Assembly: GCA_900466945.1 (NCBI GenBank)
Contig: UBNV01000008.1
Span: forward strand, 1-64,000
Length of the DNA: 64,000 nucleotides
Reading direction: 5' to 3'
Origin: Hyphomicrobiales bacterium
GTDB lineage: Bacteria; Pseudomonadota; Alphaproteobacteria; Rhizobiales; Rhizobiaceae
Part shown: positions 45,698 through 55,597 of the stretch, piece by piece
Layout: every line of letters begins with the position of its first letter
Numbering within the stretch: the stretch's first letter is position 1
Translations under genes and position numbers: made by a program
Notes under the pieces: generated by a model
The model's input: the letters and a program-made list of their open reading frames with translations, nothing else
The model's database searches: none
Told to the model about the DNA's origin: nothing

Positions 45698-46169
45698 GCT
45701 CGGGGTCCGCAAGTCCATCCGACAAGAGAAGACGTTGGATCAGAAGGTCCATGTTGTCGGCCAGCTTCAGGCAGTCCTCGATCGGCGTAGCGGATAGCGT
45801 GCGTTCGATGAGTTCCGTCTGGATGCTCATGGCCCTCTCGCTCAAGGCTCGCCCCTCGTCTGTCAGGAAAAGCCTCAGTACCCGCTTGTCCTTCTGGTCG
45901 GGCCGCCGTTCCAGCAATCCGCGCTTTTCCATCTGCGGCAGCAACATGCTCATATTCGAGCGCCCGACGAGCAGCTTGCGGGCGAGTTCCTGCTGGGAGA
46001 TCCCTTCGAAGCGATAGAGATTGACCAGGATGTCGAGGTGCGGCGGCTTGATGTCGAGCGGTCCCAGGGCACGGCCGAGCGCCTGCTGCATCAGCTGGCA
46101 GGCGCGGGCAACCGATATCCAGCTGCGAAATCTAGGATGGTCCCAGGGGAAGGCTTGCTTTTTGTTCAT
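45678..46169 (-). CDS. MarR-family transcriptional regulator
   Basis: 163 residues. Winged helix: ISQQELARKLLVGRSNMSML with the wing at RRPDQKDKRVLRLFLTDEG, the classic MarR DR motif region. It is divergent from the hydrolase gene. The intergenic TGTTCA/TGAACA site and a TGTTCA half-site over its start codon suggest autorepression and control of the hydrolase. Ligand unknown. Confidence 0.9.
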   Translation of the reverse strand: MNKKQAFPWDHPRFRSWISVARACQLMQQALGRALGPLDIKPPHLDILVNLYRFEGISQQELARKLLVGRSNMSMLLPQMEKRGLLERRPDQKDKRVLRLFLTDEGRALSERAMSIQTELIERTLSATPIEDCLKLADNMDLLIQRLLLSDGLADPELSEDRG

Positions 46170-46182
46170 TCTTGTACTTTAT

Positions 46183-46198
46183 TGTTCATCATTGAACA
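46183..46198. promoter_or_regulatory. Likely MarR operator
   Basis: TGTTCA (46183-46188), TCAT, TGAACA (46193-46198) in the 47-base space between the divergent MarR and hydrolase genes. A second TGTTCA half-site at 46163-46168 overlaps the MarR start codon. Confidence 0.6.
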
Positions 46199-46216
46199 TT
46201 TGATGGGATTCCGACT

Positions 46217-47143
46217 ATGCCATCCTTTCCTCTCAAGGTCACCCGCCTGGCTTTCGCGCAGCTGGAGAAGCTGTCACCCACTGTTGCGGGGCGCATTGCT
46301 TTCGAGCTCTTCTGCCGGACGCCGAGCCGACGCCCGAAAGGGGCCAAGGCAAAGCAGGTCTTTCTCACAGGGCGCAATCGTCTGCGCCAGGCATCGACCG
46401 TGCGTCTCGCTCTTAGCCGTGGGATGGCGGCGGCGCATCATCTGCCGACAGACTTGCATGGCGGGAAGACGAAGCGGATCCTTGTCGTCCATGGCTGGGG
46501 ATCGCGGGCCGAGTATCTGACAGATCTTGCTCTGGGGCTTCGTCGGAACGGTGCGGAGATCGTCATCCTCGATCTTCCCGGCCATGGCGCCTCCAGCGGG
46601 CGGCGGCTCGATCTGAAGATCGCCGCCGAAGCGATCGTTGCGGCCGAACGGCATTTCGGGCATTTCGACGGGGTCGTCGGCCATTCCTTCGGCGGGGCTG
46701 CCGTGATGATGGCGGCTGGACGCGTTTTTCCCGATCTGCGGTCGTTCCATCCGGGACGCATCGCGCTCATCGGCTCGCCGTCCAGCATGGGCGAGGTTTT
46801 CCATGGCTTTGCGGCCATGGTCGGCCTCGGCCATGGCAGCATCGGCGCGATGCGGGCGCGGGCGATGGAGCTGGTCGGTGCGCGTGTGGAAGATCTGGAC
46901 GGTGTCAGTGTCGCGCGGCGGATCGACAGACCGCTGCTGGTCGTTCATGCCGAGGACGACAAAGAGGTCAATGTCGGCCATGCACAACGCTATATCGGTG
47001 TGTCGCCGCATGTGCGCCATCTCTGGGCCAACGGCCACGGCCATCGCCGGATCGTCAGTGCGCCGGAGGTGATTCAGGCCGTCGCGTCCTTCCTTACTGA
47101 GGCTGATGGTCTGAGCCTGTCGGATGTCCGAGCCGTGTCATAG
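46217..47143 (+). CDS. Alpha/beta hydrolase
   Basis: 308 residues. The nucleophile elbow GHSFGG carries the Ser, the oxyanion region is HGWGSRAEYL, the acid is in HAEDDKEV, and the His in NGHGHRRI: a complete triad order. The N-terminal about 85 residues are basic and not part of the fold core. Its substrate is not known. It is likely under control of the divergent MarR regulator, whose operator sits directly upstream. Confidence 0.87.
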   Translation: MPSFPLKVTRLAFAQLEKLSPTVAGRIAFELFCRTPSRRPKGAKAKQVFLTGRNRLRQASTVRLALSRGMAAAHHLPTDLHGGKTKRILVVHGWGSRAEYLTDLALGLRRNGAEIVILDLPGHGASSGRRLDLKIAAEAIVAAERHFGHFDGVVGHSFGGAAVMMAAGRVFPDLRSFHPGRIALIGSPSSMGEVFHGFAAMVGLGHGSIGAMRARAMELVGARVEDLDGVSVARRIDRPLLVVHAEDDKEVNVGHAQRYIGVSPHVRHLWANGHGHRRIVSAPEVIQAVASFLTEADGLSLSDVRAVS

Positions 47144-47209
47144 AGCCGTCATGCGACTTCCCTAAGCCGCCTTCATCGGAGATGTTAGGCGGTAACGGTG
47201 GAGCGATTC

Positions 47210-47818
47210 ATGACGATCATCAGCAGTGTCGAAGAATTGAAGGCTGTATATGGCGAGGTCACCGAGGCCTCGACGGCCAAGGTCACGGCGTATCTGACAC
47301 CTGCCTACCGACAGATGATCGAGAAGTCGCCCTTCGTCGCGCTGGCGACTGTCGGTCCGGAGGGACTGGATTGTTCGCCTCGTGGAGACCGCGGTGCTGT
47401 CGTTCGAGTCGAGGACGAGAAGACGCTGGCGCTGCCGGACTGGCGCGGCAACAACCGCGTCGATTCGTTGCTCAACATCGTGCGAGATCCGCGGGTGGCG
47501 CTGATGTTCCTGATCCCGGGTTCGAACAGCGTAATGCGGATCAACGGGCGGGCCGTCGTCTCGGTTGCGCCGGATCTTCTCTCCAGTTTCGAAATGGAGG
47601 GACGTCATCCGCGCAGTGTCGTGGTGGTCACGATCGATGAGGCTTATTTCCAGTGCGCTCGGGCTGTGATGCGCGCCGAACTCTGGAACGCGGAGCGGCA
47701 GGTGACTGCGGCCGACCTGCCGACACCGGGTGACATGCTCAAGGCCGCCAAGGCGGACTTCGATCGCGACAGCTATGATCGGGAATGGCCGGCCCGTGCG
47801 GCCAAGACCATGTGGTAA
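47210..47818 (+). CDS. PPOX-class FMN-dependent flavoprotein
   Basis: 202 residues from ATG after GGAGCGATTC (a GTG at 47198 is possible). FVALATVGPEGLDCSPRGDR and LPDWRGNNRVDSLLNI, then the mid-domain VALMFLIPGSNSVMRINGRA, match pyridoxamine-phosphate-oxidase-like flavoproteins (the MSMEG_1061-like subgroup). The dimeric split barrel binds FMN or F420; substrate unknown. It lies after the hydrolase with a gap of 66 bases. Confidence 0.85.
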   Translation: MTIISSVEELKAVYGEVTEASTAKVTAYLTPAYRQMIEKSPFVALATVGPEGLDCSPRGDRGAVVRVEDEKTLALPDWRGNNRVDSLLNIVRDPRVALMFLIPGSNSVMRINGRAVVSVAPDLLSSFEMEGRHPRSVVVVTIDEAYFQCARAVMRAELWNAERQVTAADLPTPGDMLKAAKADFDRDSYDREWPARAAKTMW

Positions 47819-47830
47819 GTCTGCTCCGAC

Positions 47831-48895
47831 TTACCGCTTGTAGATCAGCCAGCTCTTGGCGAATTCCTTCTTCATCCCGTCTTCATAGGCCTTGGTGCGG
47901 TTGCGTCCCGCGTTCTTGGCGCAGTAGAGGGCAATGTCGGATCGCGCGTAAAGTTCGCCGGCATCCTCGGCTTCGGCTGCCATGGCAAAGCCCAGCGAGA
48001 TAGTGATTGGTCCGTAATTTACGCCGGTTTTCGAATTCTTGAACGGCGTCGTTTCGAGAGCGGTGCGGATGCGCTCGCAGATCTGGAACATCTCGTCGGC
48101 GGTATTGCCCTCGACGATGATAGCGAATTCTTCGCCACCGGTTCTCGCAACGAAGCAGTCCTTGCGGACATTGTTTCGGATGACGGTGGCGACCGTCGCT
48201 AGAATCTTGTCTCCGACGGGATGCCCATAGACGTCGTTGACCTTCTTGAAGTTGTCGATATCGGCCAAGACGAGCGCCGCCAGAGGTCTGGCGCCACTCG
48301 TATAGACGGCGGCGAGTTTCTCGTCAAAAGCGCGGCGGTTGGCGATGCGTGTCAGCGAATCCGTATTGGCGATGCGCTTGTATTCGTCGAGTTCGCGCCG
48401 GACGTCGTCCATTTCCTGGGAGCGCTGCGACATCTGCACCACCGTTTCCTGGCCATGGGCCATGGTCGAACCGGTGGCTTCCGTCAGGATGCTGATGGCG
48501 CTGCGCAGGATGTCTGTGCTGTTGGCGCTCTTCGAATTGATGCGGTGATAGGTTTCGCCCAGCAGTCTGTTGTAGCTCTGCAGCGAGGACTGTTCTTGCT
48601 GCAGGGTGCGCAAGAGGCCGTCCAGTTCACCGATCAGCTTGGTGTGAGCGTTTTCGATGGCCCGGGTCTGGTGGTGGCCGAAATACTGTTCGCCGATCGC
48701 GTCGAGCTCGTCCTGGGTTGCCTTGCTGCCGAGGGCTGCGAGTTCACGGGTGAGCGACGGGTTGGAGCCGATATAGGCTTCGTAGAATAGTTCGTAGTTG
48801 CGCGGAATGGGGGCGACCCCCATTGAACGCATGGCGTAGGTAATGTGTGCCGCAACGTCAGGTGCCTGCGTTTTTGGCGGTGCCGCCGTCGTCAT
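47831..48895 (-). CDS. Soluble diguanylate cyclase (GGDEF domain)
   Basis: 354 residues from ATG after GGAGTTGGCCGA. An N-terminal helical domain of about 170 residues (AAHITYAMRSMGVAPIPRNY, then LQQEQSSLQSYNRLLGETYH) is followed by GGDEF with ADIDNFKKVNDVYGH and the active-site GGEEF at residues 253-257. No membrane helix, so it is cytosolic. The RxxD product-inhibition motif is not clear. It converges on the PPOX gene. Confidence 0.9.
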   Translation of the reverse strand: MTTAAPPKTQAPDVAAHITYAMRSMGVAPIPRNYELFYEAYIGSNPSLTRELAALGSKATQDELDAIGEQYFGHHQTRAIENAHTKLIGELDGLLRTLQQEQSSLQSYNRLLGETYHRINSKSANSTDILRSAISILTEATGSTMAHGQETVVQMSQRSQEMDDVRRELDEYKRIANTDSLTRIANRRAFDEKLAAVYTSGARPLAALVLADIDNFKKVNDVYGHPVGDKILATVATVIRNNVRKDCFVARTGGEEFAIIVEGNTADEMFQICERIRTALETTPFKNSKTGVNYGPITISLGFAMAAEAEDAGELYARSDIALYCAKNAGRNRTKAYEDGMKKEFAKSWLIYKR

Positions 48896-49111
48896 TCGGC
48901 CAACTCCAGTGGTCGTCACTCGGCCCTCGAAGAGCCTCAGTAAAGTTAGGGGCAAATGATTGGAAAATGTTTAATGATCGCGCAATGACAATTTGTCGGT
49001 GCAAAATGAGCGGTAACTGCTCATTTTTCTTAAGTATCTGCGAAATAAGCAATAAATGCCGTTGCGAAGAAGGCCTTCCGCGACGGCAGTTCGTCGGGTC
49101 CAGGGAAAAAA

Positions 49112-50722
49112 TCAGCCGAGATTGAATTCCTGGAAGAAATCATTGCCCTTGTCGTCTGTGACGATGAAGGCGGGGAAGTCTTCGACCTCGATCTTCCAGA
49201 CGGCTTCCATGCCCAGTTCCGGATATTCCAGCACCTCGACCTTGCGGATGCAGTCCTGGGCGAGACGGGCGGCGGGGCCTCCGATCGAGCCGAGATAGAA
49301 GCCGCCATGGGTCTTGCACGCCTCGCGCACGGCGCGCGACCGGTTGCCTTTGGCCAGCATGACCATCGAGCCACCGAAGGACTGGAACTGGTCGACGTAA
49401 CTGTCCATGCGGCCGGCCGTGGTCGGGCCGAAGGAGCCGGAGGCGTAGCCGGTCGGGGTCTTGGCCGGGCCGGCATAGTAGACCGGATGGTTCTTCATGT
49501 AGTCCGGCATGCCTTCGCCTTTTTCCAGCCGCTCGCGGATCTTGGAATGGGCGAGGTCGCGGGCGACGATGATCGTGCCTGTCAGGGACAGGCGCGTCTT
49601 GACCGGATGTCTGGTCAATTCGGCAAGGATCGCGCTCATTGGCTGGTTCAGGTCGATTTTGACCACCGACGAGGACAGCGCGGTGTCGTCGATCTCGGGC
49701 ATGTATTTCGACGGATCGGTTTCCAGTTGCTCGATATAGATGCCGTCCTTCGTGATCTTGCCTTTGGCCTGGCGGTCGGCGGAACAGCTGACACCGAGGC
49801 CGATCGGAAGCGACGCGCCATGGCGCGGGAGGCGGATGACACGCACGTCGTGGCAAAAGTACTTGCCGCCGAACTGGGCGCCGACACCCATGGATTGGGT
49901 CAGCTTGTGGATCTCCTGTTCCATCTCCACATCGCGGAACGCGTGGCCGCTTTCGGATCCCTCGGTCGGGAGGTCGTCGAGGTAACGCGCCGAGGCGAGC
50001 TTGACCGTCTTCAGCGTCATCTCGGCGGAAAGGCCGCCGATGACGATCGCCAGATGATAGGGGGGGCAGGCTGCCGTCCCTAACGTGAGGATCTTCTCCT
50101 TGAGGAAGTCGATCATGCGATCATGGGTCAGAAGCGAAGGCGTTCCCTGATAGAGGAAGGTCTTGTTCGCCGAACCGCCGCCCTTGGCCATGAAGAGAAA
50201 CTTGTAGGCGTCTTCGCCCTCTTCATAGAGGTCGATCTGGGCCGGCAGGTTGGTCTTGGTGTTCTTTTCCTCGAACATCTTGATCGGGGCGAGCTGCGAG
50301 TAGCGCAGATTGCGGCGCTCATAGGCGTCACGCACGCCTTCGGCGAGCGCTGCGTAGTCCTGCCCGTCGGTCCAGACGCGGCGGCCCTTCTTGCCCATGA
50401 CAATCGCAGTCCCGGTATCCTGGCACATCGGCAGGATACCGCCGGCGGCGATGTTGGCGTTCTTCAAAAGGTCGAATGCCACAAAGCGGTCGTTGTCGGT
50501 CGCTTCGGGGTCTTCGAGGATCGAGGCGAGCTGCTTCAGATGGCCGGGGCGGAGGAGGTGATTGATGTCCGAGAGCGCGGTCTCGGCCAGCAGGCGCAAG
50601 CCTTCGGGCTCGACCGTCAGGATTTCCTGACCCTTAAAGGTCTCGACGGAAACATGGTCGGAGGTGATCTTGCGATAAGGGGTCAGGTCTTCGCCAATTG
50701 GGAACAGATCGTCTGCCATCAC
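49112..50722 (-). CDS. Fumarate hydratase, class I (iron-sulfur, oxygen-sensitive type)
   Basis: 536 residues, the length of single-chain class I fumarases. An N-terminal alpha domain with Cys ligands in [13 protein letters not shown] and [13 protein letters not shown], then a beta domain with [20 protein letters not shown]. It interconverts fumarate and malate with a [4Fe-4S] cluster. A class II fumarase (fumC) lies 1 kb away. The two start ATGs (50722, 50719) are adjacent. Confidence 0.95.
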   Translation of the reverse strand: MMADDLFPIGEDLTPYRKITSDHVSVETFKGQEILTVEPEGLRLLAETALSDINHLLRPGHLKQLASILEDPEATDNDRFVAFDLLKNANIAAGGILPMCQDTGTAIVMGKKGRRVWTDGQDYAALAEGVRDAYERRNLRYSQLAPIKMFEEKNTKTNLPAQIDLYEEGEDAYKFLFMAKGGGSANKTFLYQGTPSLLTHDRMIDFLKEKILTLGTAACPPYHLAIVIGGLSAEMTLKTVKLASARYLDDLPTEGSESGHAFRDVEMEQEIHKLTQSMGVGAQFGGKYFCHDVRVIRLPRHGASLPIGLGVSCSADRQAKGKITKDGIYIEQLETDPSKYMPEIDDTALSSSVVKIDLNQPMSAILAELTRHPVKTRLSLTGTIIVARDLAHSKIRERLEKGEGMPDYMKNHPVYYAGPAKTPTGYASGSFGPTTAGRMDSYVDQFQSFGGSMVMLAKGNRSRAVREACKTHGGFYLGSIGGPAARLAQDCIRKVEVLEYPELGMEAVWKIEVEDFPAFIVTDDKGNDFFQEFNLG

Positions 50723-50891
50723 GGGGCCTTTCGCGGCACAAGCTGGAAATTCCGGTGGTTTACGGGCAAGGGCTTAAGATTTCAATGCGGCGAAAGCCTT
50801 AAGCTACACGTTGACAGGACGGGTAGCCTTCTGGGAAAGCCCATAGTGTAACCTCTTCATCGTGAATGCCAGATCAGGAGCAAGACAAGGC

Positions 50892-51764
50892 ATGCCAATG
50901 GACTACGCCAACCGAGCGAAATGGCATCGGTCGATCGTCGCCAAGATTTTTCTGGTCAGCTTCGTCTGCATCCATGTTCCTCTGATTGCGCTTCTGATCA
51001 ATTTCGGAACAGCGTCGCAGTCCGATGCGCTGACGATCAGTCTCGTCGTGCTCGGCGCCACGCTCGTCGGCACCATCGCCTGTCTGGTGACCATGTGGTG
51101 GCTGACGCGGCCGCTGCGCAATCTGGCAATGGCGATCAGCCGCTATCGCACGGGTGGCCCATTCGTGGAGGAGCGTCTCAACAAGCATGGCGACGACGAG
51201 ATCGCCGTCGTGACGCGGGCCGTCTGCGGCATGGTCGGGGAGATCTCGGCGCTCGCCGAGCGCATCGAAGGCCAGCCGGGGCTTGATCCCCTGACGGGCC
51301 TTCTGAACGGCAGCGCCGCCTATGGCATGCAACTCGGCACCCTTGCTCGCCAGATCGGTAGCGGTGCGGAGATCATCGTCGCAGTCTTCGAACTGGAAGC
51401 GGCAAATACACCCTTTGTGGGGCAGGACCGCGAAACCGTCGATCTCGCCCTTGTGGCCGTGGGCGACGTCGTGCGTCAGCATTTTTCACCTCGGCCAGTG
51501 GCGGCTCGCATGTCCGACACGACCTTCGTGCTGCTCTTTCCCGGCGATGCACCCTCCGCCGTATCCGCCTGTTGCGAGGCGATCAGGAAAACCGTCGCCG
51601 AACTCGAGGTCGGTCCTCTGGCGCGCGGCAGCCTGCGCGTGACGTTCGGGCTTGCCATTCGCCGCGGCAACGAGGCCATGGCGGACCTGCTGCACCAGGC
51701 TGACATGGCGCTCTTCCGGGCAAAGGACATCCGTCGCACCGGTCTGGAAGTGCTGCAGCGCTGA
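50892..51764 (+). CDS. Membrane protein with HAMP and degenerate GGDEF domain
   Basis: 290 residues. Two helices (KIFLVSFVCIHVPLIALLI, then LVVLGATLVGTIACLVTMWW) are followed by a HAMP-like stretch and a GGDEF-like domain with DPLTGLLNGSAAYG. At the active site the GGDEF motif is replaced by SDTTF (208-212), so cyclase activity is very unlikely; it may bind nucleotide or act as a partner. The closer start MDYANR (50898) is equally possible. It sits between the divergent fumarase I gene and the convergent fumC. Confidence 0.8.
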   Translation: MPMDYANRAKWHRSIVAKIFLVSFVCIHVPLIALLINFGTASQSDALTISLVVLGATLVGTIACLVTMWWLTRPLRNLAMAISRYRTGGPFVEERLNKHGDDEIAVVTRAVCGMVGEISALAERIEGQPGLDPLTGLLNGSAAYGMQLGTLARQIGSGAEIIVAVFELEAANTPFVGQDRETVDLALVAVGDVVRQHFSPRPVAARMSDTTFVLLFPGDAPSAVSACCEAIRKTVAELEVGPLARGSLRVTFGLAIRRGNEAMADLLHQADMALFRAKDIRRTGLEVLQR

Positions 51765-51776
51765 CCGAGGAAGCGA

Positions 51777-51805
51777 ATGCGGCGGCCTGAAGTCCGCCGC
51801 CGCAT
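51777..51805. terminator. Hairpin between the degenerate GGDEF gene and fumC
   Basis: ATGCGGCGGC (51777-51786) and GCCGCCGCAT (51796-51805) with a 9-base loop, between convergent genes. A T tract is missing, so it may act as a weak bidirectional terminator. Confidence 0.55.
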
Positions 51806-51815
51806 GCCGTCTCCG

Positions 51816-53204
51816 TTACTGTGGTCCGATCATCAGTTCCGGACGCACGAACTGATTGAATTCCTCGTTTGTCAGGTAACCGCCGCCAACCGCTTCTTCG
51901 CGTAACGTGGTGCCGTTCTTGTGGGCCGTCTTCGCGATCTTGGCACAGGTGTCGTAGCCGAGACGGCCGTTCAGCGCGGTCACCAGCATGAGCGAGTTCT
52001 CGACGCCCTTGCGGATATTGTCCTCCCGGGCCTCGATGCCGACGACGCAATTGTCGGTGAAGGAGACGGCGGCGTCGCCCAAGAGCTGGACCGACTGCAG
52101 GAAGTTGTAGGCCATCATCGGATTGTAGACGTTGAGTTCAAAATGGCCCTGGCTGCCGGCGAAGGTGATCGCGGCCTGGTTTCCGAAGATGTGGGCGCAG
52201 ACCTGGGTCAGCGCCTCGGACTGGGTCGGATTGACCTTGCCGGGCATGATCGAGGAGCCGGGCTCGTTCTCCGGCAATGCCAGTTCACCTAGGCCGGCAC
52301 GGGGGCCGGAACCGAGGAAGCGGATGTCGTTGGCGATCTTGAAGAGTGCGGCTGCGGCCGCATTGATGGCGCCATGGGCGAAAACCATGGCGTCATGGGC
52401 GGCCAGCGCCTCGAACTTGTTCGGTGCGGTGACGAAGGGCAGGGCGGTGATCTTCGATATTTCCTCGGCTACCTTTTCGGCAAAGCCGATGGGAGCGTTC
52501 AACCCGGTACCGACAGCTGTCCCGCCTTGGGCGAGTTCATAGAGCCCCGGAAGGGTGATCTCGATCCGCTTGATGGACGAGGCGACCTGCGCGGCATAGC
52601 CGGAAAACTCCTGGCCGAGCGTCAGCGGTGTTGCATCCTGGGTATGGGTGCGGCCGATCTTGATGATGTGGTCGAAGGCCTTGGCCTTCGCGTCGAGGGC
52701 TGCGTGCAGGTGCTTCAGGGCCGGCAGAAGGTGGTGGACCATGTGTTCGGCGGCGGCGATATGCATGGCCGTCGGATAGGTGTCGTTCGACGACTGGCTC
52801 ATATTGACATGGTCATTGGGGTGGACGGGCTTCTTCGAGCCCATTTCCCCGCCCAGCATCTCGATGGCGCGGTTGGAGATCACCTCGTTGGCGTTCATGT
52901 TCGACTGCGTGCCGGAGCCTGTCTGCCAGACGACGAGCGGGAAGTGTTCGTTCAGCTTGCCGTCGATCACCTCCTGCGCTGCCGCGACGATGGCGTCACC
53001 GATGGCCGGGTCGAGCTTGCCGAGAGCCATGTTGGCGCGTGCCGCCGCCTGCTTGACAATGCCGAGTGCGCGGACGACCGGCAGCGGCTGCTTTTCCCAA
53101 CCGATCTTGAAATTGCCGAGTGAACGCTCGGCCTGGGCTCCCCAATAGCGATCCGAGGCGACCTCGATCGGTCCGAAAGTGTCGGTTTCAGTACGATTTT
53201 TCAT
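51816..53204 (-). CDS. fumC: Fumarate hydratase, class II
   Basis: 462 residues, the usual tetrameric, iron-free fumarase of the TCA cycle. The signature is [18 protein letters not shown], with [27 protein letters not shown] and [17 protein letters not shown] as the other conserved segments. It has no Fe-S site, unlike the neighbouring class I enzyme; the two give fumarase function under different oxygen and iron conditions. Confidence 0.97.
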   Translation of the reverse strand: MKNRTETDTFGPIEVASDRYWGAQAERSLGNFKIGWEKQPLPVVRALGIVKQAAARANMALGKLDPAIGDAIVAAAQEVIDGKLNEHFPLVVWQTGSGTQSNMNANEVISNRAIEMLGGEMGSKKPVHPNDHVNMSQSSNDTYPTAMHIAAAEHMVHHLLPALKHLHAALDAKAKAFDHIIKIGRTHTQDATPLTLGQEFSGYAAQVASSIKRIEITLPGLYELAQGGTAVGTGLNAPIGFAEKVAEEISKITALPFVTAPNKFEALAAHDAMVFAHGAINAAAAALFKIANDIRFLGSGPRAGLGELALPENEPGSSIMPGKVNPTQSEALTQVCAHIFGNQAAITFAGSQGHFELNVYNPMMAYNFLQSVQLLGDAAVSFTDNCVVGIEAREDNIRKGVENSLMLVTALNGRLGYDTCAKIAKTAHKNGTTLREEAVGGGYLTNEEFNQFVRPELMIGPQ

Positions 53205-53652
53205 CTGATGTCCTGCCTTTGACGGTGGCTCTGGCTGGTGCCGCGAACTCTTCCTGCATTTAGGTTGGCGCCGGCCCCTTGCAAGGCGAACAACATAGTC
53301 GGATTCAGCTTGTCAAGTAATTCGCCGGTGACTCGCGGGGCGCTGCTCTGTCTTGTAGTTGTGTCGTTTTCAGCACGTGTCACGACAAATTGTCTGCGGA
53401 TTTCTGGGGGTATGCAGCGCAGCGCGGTGCACGTTTTGTTAACATCAATCAAAATTTAACGAATATTTCCATTTAGTTTGCGTCCAGGCGATGGCTGTGA
53501 TCGCGCGTCGGGTCACGCACAGTTGACGGTGCCGGGCGAAGGTCTATGTCACCGTTCAACTTTTCAATGAAAAGCCGATGGGCTAGTGATCCGCGCGACA
53601 TGCGCATGTGCCGCGAGTGCGTCGGGACTTCGACCGGGAAATGGAACAGAGA
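53205..53652. other. Intergenic region between fumC and the L,D-transpeptidase gene
   Basis: A 448-base region upstream of both divergent genes. It is A/T-rich at 53430-53490. A short open frame on the minus strand (53201-53452) lacks a ribosome binding site and family features and I do not call it. No hairpin or RNA gene stands out. Confidence 0.4.
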
Positions 53653-55527
53653 ATGACGAGAAAGACAAAATTCGTAGTCACGGCACTCCTCGCTACGACG
53701 ACTGCAGCCGGAACCTTGCCGGGCGAGGCCGCTGCCACGACGCTTCTCGATTTGCTCCGTGGCGGGCCTGGCCGACAGGCCAAGCAGCAATCCGCTCCGG
53801 CTTCCCTGGAACAGCAGGCCCGCGGTGGCCTCGAAATGGGGGATCCCGAGCCGCTGCCGAAGGTCGCTGGCCCTCAGTATTACACCTACAAGCCGGAGGC
53901 GCAGCGCGCCATCAAGATCAAGCTTCCTGTGTCGGAACCGGTTTCTGGCTCCCCGGAAACCGAGGCGTTGCCGGAAGTCCTCGGTGCCCGCCGTTTCCTT
54001 TCGGACGTTTCGGTTCGGGCAACCGATGAGGTCGCAAAGACGGTCGAGGCTTATTACGGCAATCTCAACAAGCCGTTGATCTGGACCGACGGCGAGGGCA
54101 TTTCCGAGCGTGGCCGTGCGATGATCGAGGTGCTCGCCTCGGTCGATGCGGTGGGTCTTTCGCCGGACGACTATGTCGTCTCCATGCCTTCAGAGACGGT
54201 CGATCCGGCCGACCCGGAGAAGCGTCAGCGCGAGCTTACGGCATTTGAGGTCGCGCTTTCCGCCAAGGTGCTCACCTATGTACAGGACACCACCCGTGGC
54301 CGGATCGATCCCAACAAGATCTCCGGCTACTACGACTTCAAGCGCAAGGGCGTGAACCTCGCACCGGTCCTCGACCTGTTGCGCATGAGCCCCGATGTCG
54401 CGGCCTATCTGCGCAATCGCGATCCGAAGAGCCCACAGTTCGTTGCGCTGCGTGACGAGCTTGCGCGTCTGCGGGCAGAGGATGCCGAGGCAACCACACA
54501 GCAGGTCACGATCGCGCCCGGGACGCTTCTGAAACCGGGCCAGAGCAATCCGGAACTCACCAATGTCGTGGGCGCCCTGAAGCAGGTGGCGTCAGAGGCC
54601 ATTCTGACCGGTCACGCCGCCACGCTTTCCGCTTACGCTAATACGCCGGAATACACACCCGAACTGGTGGCGCTGATCGAGGCGTTCCAGGCTGAAAAGG
54701 GGCTGAAGCCCGACGGCGTCGTCGGGCCGGCCACGATCCGCGCCATGACCGGGCACAGCAATGCCGAGAAGATCGCAAAGCTGCAGGTCGCCATGGAAGC
54801 GGTGCGCTGGCTGCCGGCCGATCTCGGCTCGCGCTATGTCTTCATCAACGCCCCGTCCTTCCGTGCCTCCTACTTCAACGAAGGCAAGGAGCAGGTCTCG
54901 ATGCGGGTGGTCGTCGGGTCGAAGGCCAATCAGACCTACTTTTTCCAGGACCAGATCCAGACCGTCGAATTCAACCCCTATTGGGGCGTTCCGAAGTCGA
55001 TCATCGTCAACGAGATGCTTCCCAAGCTCAGAGCTGATCCGTCCTACCTCGATCGTCTGGGCTATGAAGTTTCCTATGGCGGCCGCAAGGTCGCTTCGAG
55101 CCAGATCGACTGGAACGCCACGCATGCGGTCGATGTCCGCCAGCCGCCGGGTGGCGACAATGCGCTCGGCGAATTGAAGATCCTCTTCCCGAACGACCAT
55201 GCCATCTACATGCATGACACGCCGTCCAAGAGCTATTTTAATCGGGATATGCGGGCGCTCAGCCACGGTTGCGTTCGTCTCGCCGAGCCGCGCGTGATGG
55301 CAGCGGCCGTCATGGGTACGACGGTCGAGGAGATCGGCAAGCAGATCGCATCGGGTCAGAACCGCGCGGTCCAGGTGCCGGAGAAGATCCCGGTCTATGT
55401 GTCCTATTTCACAGCCTGGCCGAACAAGGACGGTGTCATCGAATATTTCGACGATGTCTATGGCCGCGACAACCACACGGCCAAGGCCTTCAAGGCGACA
55501 ACGGATGCACGCGCGCCGCGCGCGTGA
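53653..55527 (+). CDS. L,D-transpeptidase of the YcbB/LdtD type
   Basis: 624 residues from MTRKTKFVV; a start at 53641 is also possible. Signal peptide 1-28 (ending GEAAA), an N-terminal extension and scaffold, a peptidoglycan-binding segment about 355-375 (LIEAFQAEKGLKPDGVVGP), and the YkuD catalytic domain with SHGCVRL at 537-543; the nucleophile Cys is C540. It makes 3-3 cross-links in peptidoglycan or attaches proteins to it. It is divergent from fumC. Confidence 0.9.
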   Translation: MTRKTKFVVTALLATTTAAGTLPGEAAATTLLDLLRGGPGRQAKQQSAPASLEQQARGGLEMGDPEPLPKVAGPQYYTYKPEAQRAIKIKLPVSEPVSGSPETEALPEVLGARRFLSDVSVRATDEVAKTVEAYYGNLNKPLIWTDGEGISERGRAMIEVLASVDAVGLSPDDYVVSMPSETVDPADPEKRQRELTAFEVALSAKVLTYVQDTTRGRIDPNKISGYYDFKRKGVNLAPVLDLLRMSPDVAAYLRNRDPKSPQFVALRDELARLRAEDAEATTQQVTIAPGTLLKPGQSNPELTNVVGALKQVASEAILTGHAATLSAYANTPEYTPELVALIEAFQAEKGLKPDGVVGPATIRAMTGHSNAEKIAKLQVAMEAVRWLPADLGSRYVFINAPSFRASYFNEGKEQVSMRVVVGSKANQTYFFQDQIQTVEFNPYWGVPKSIIVNEMLPKLRADPSYLDRLGYEVSYGGRKVASSQIDWNATHAVDVRQPPGGDNALGELKILFPNDHAIYMHDTPSKSYFNRDMRALSHGCVRLAEPRVMAAAVMGTTVEEIGKQIASGQNRAVQVPEKIPVYVSYFTAWPNKDGVIEYFDDVYGRDNHTAKAFKATTDARAPRA

Positions 55528-55555
55528 TCCGGTAGGATCCAAAGCGTGGAAATTC

Positions 55556-55582
55556 AAATGGCGGGCCTCTGGTCCGCCATTT
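55556..55582. terminator. Terminator between L,D-transpeptidase and gph
   Basis: AAATGGCGG (55556-55564) and CCGCCATTT (55574-55582) with a 9-base loop, between convergent genes. GCGTTTC follows. Confidence 0.65.
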
Positions 55583-55597
55583 GCGTTTCGAGCGGCT

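Noticed and set aside
53201..53452. 83-codon minus-strand frame upstream of fumC
   Set aside because: No ribosome binding site, no known motif, ends inside fumC's first codon.
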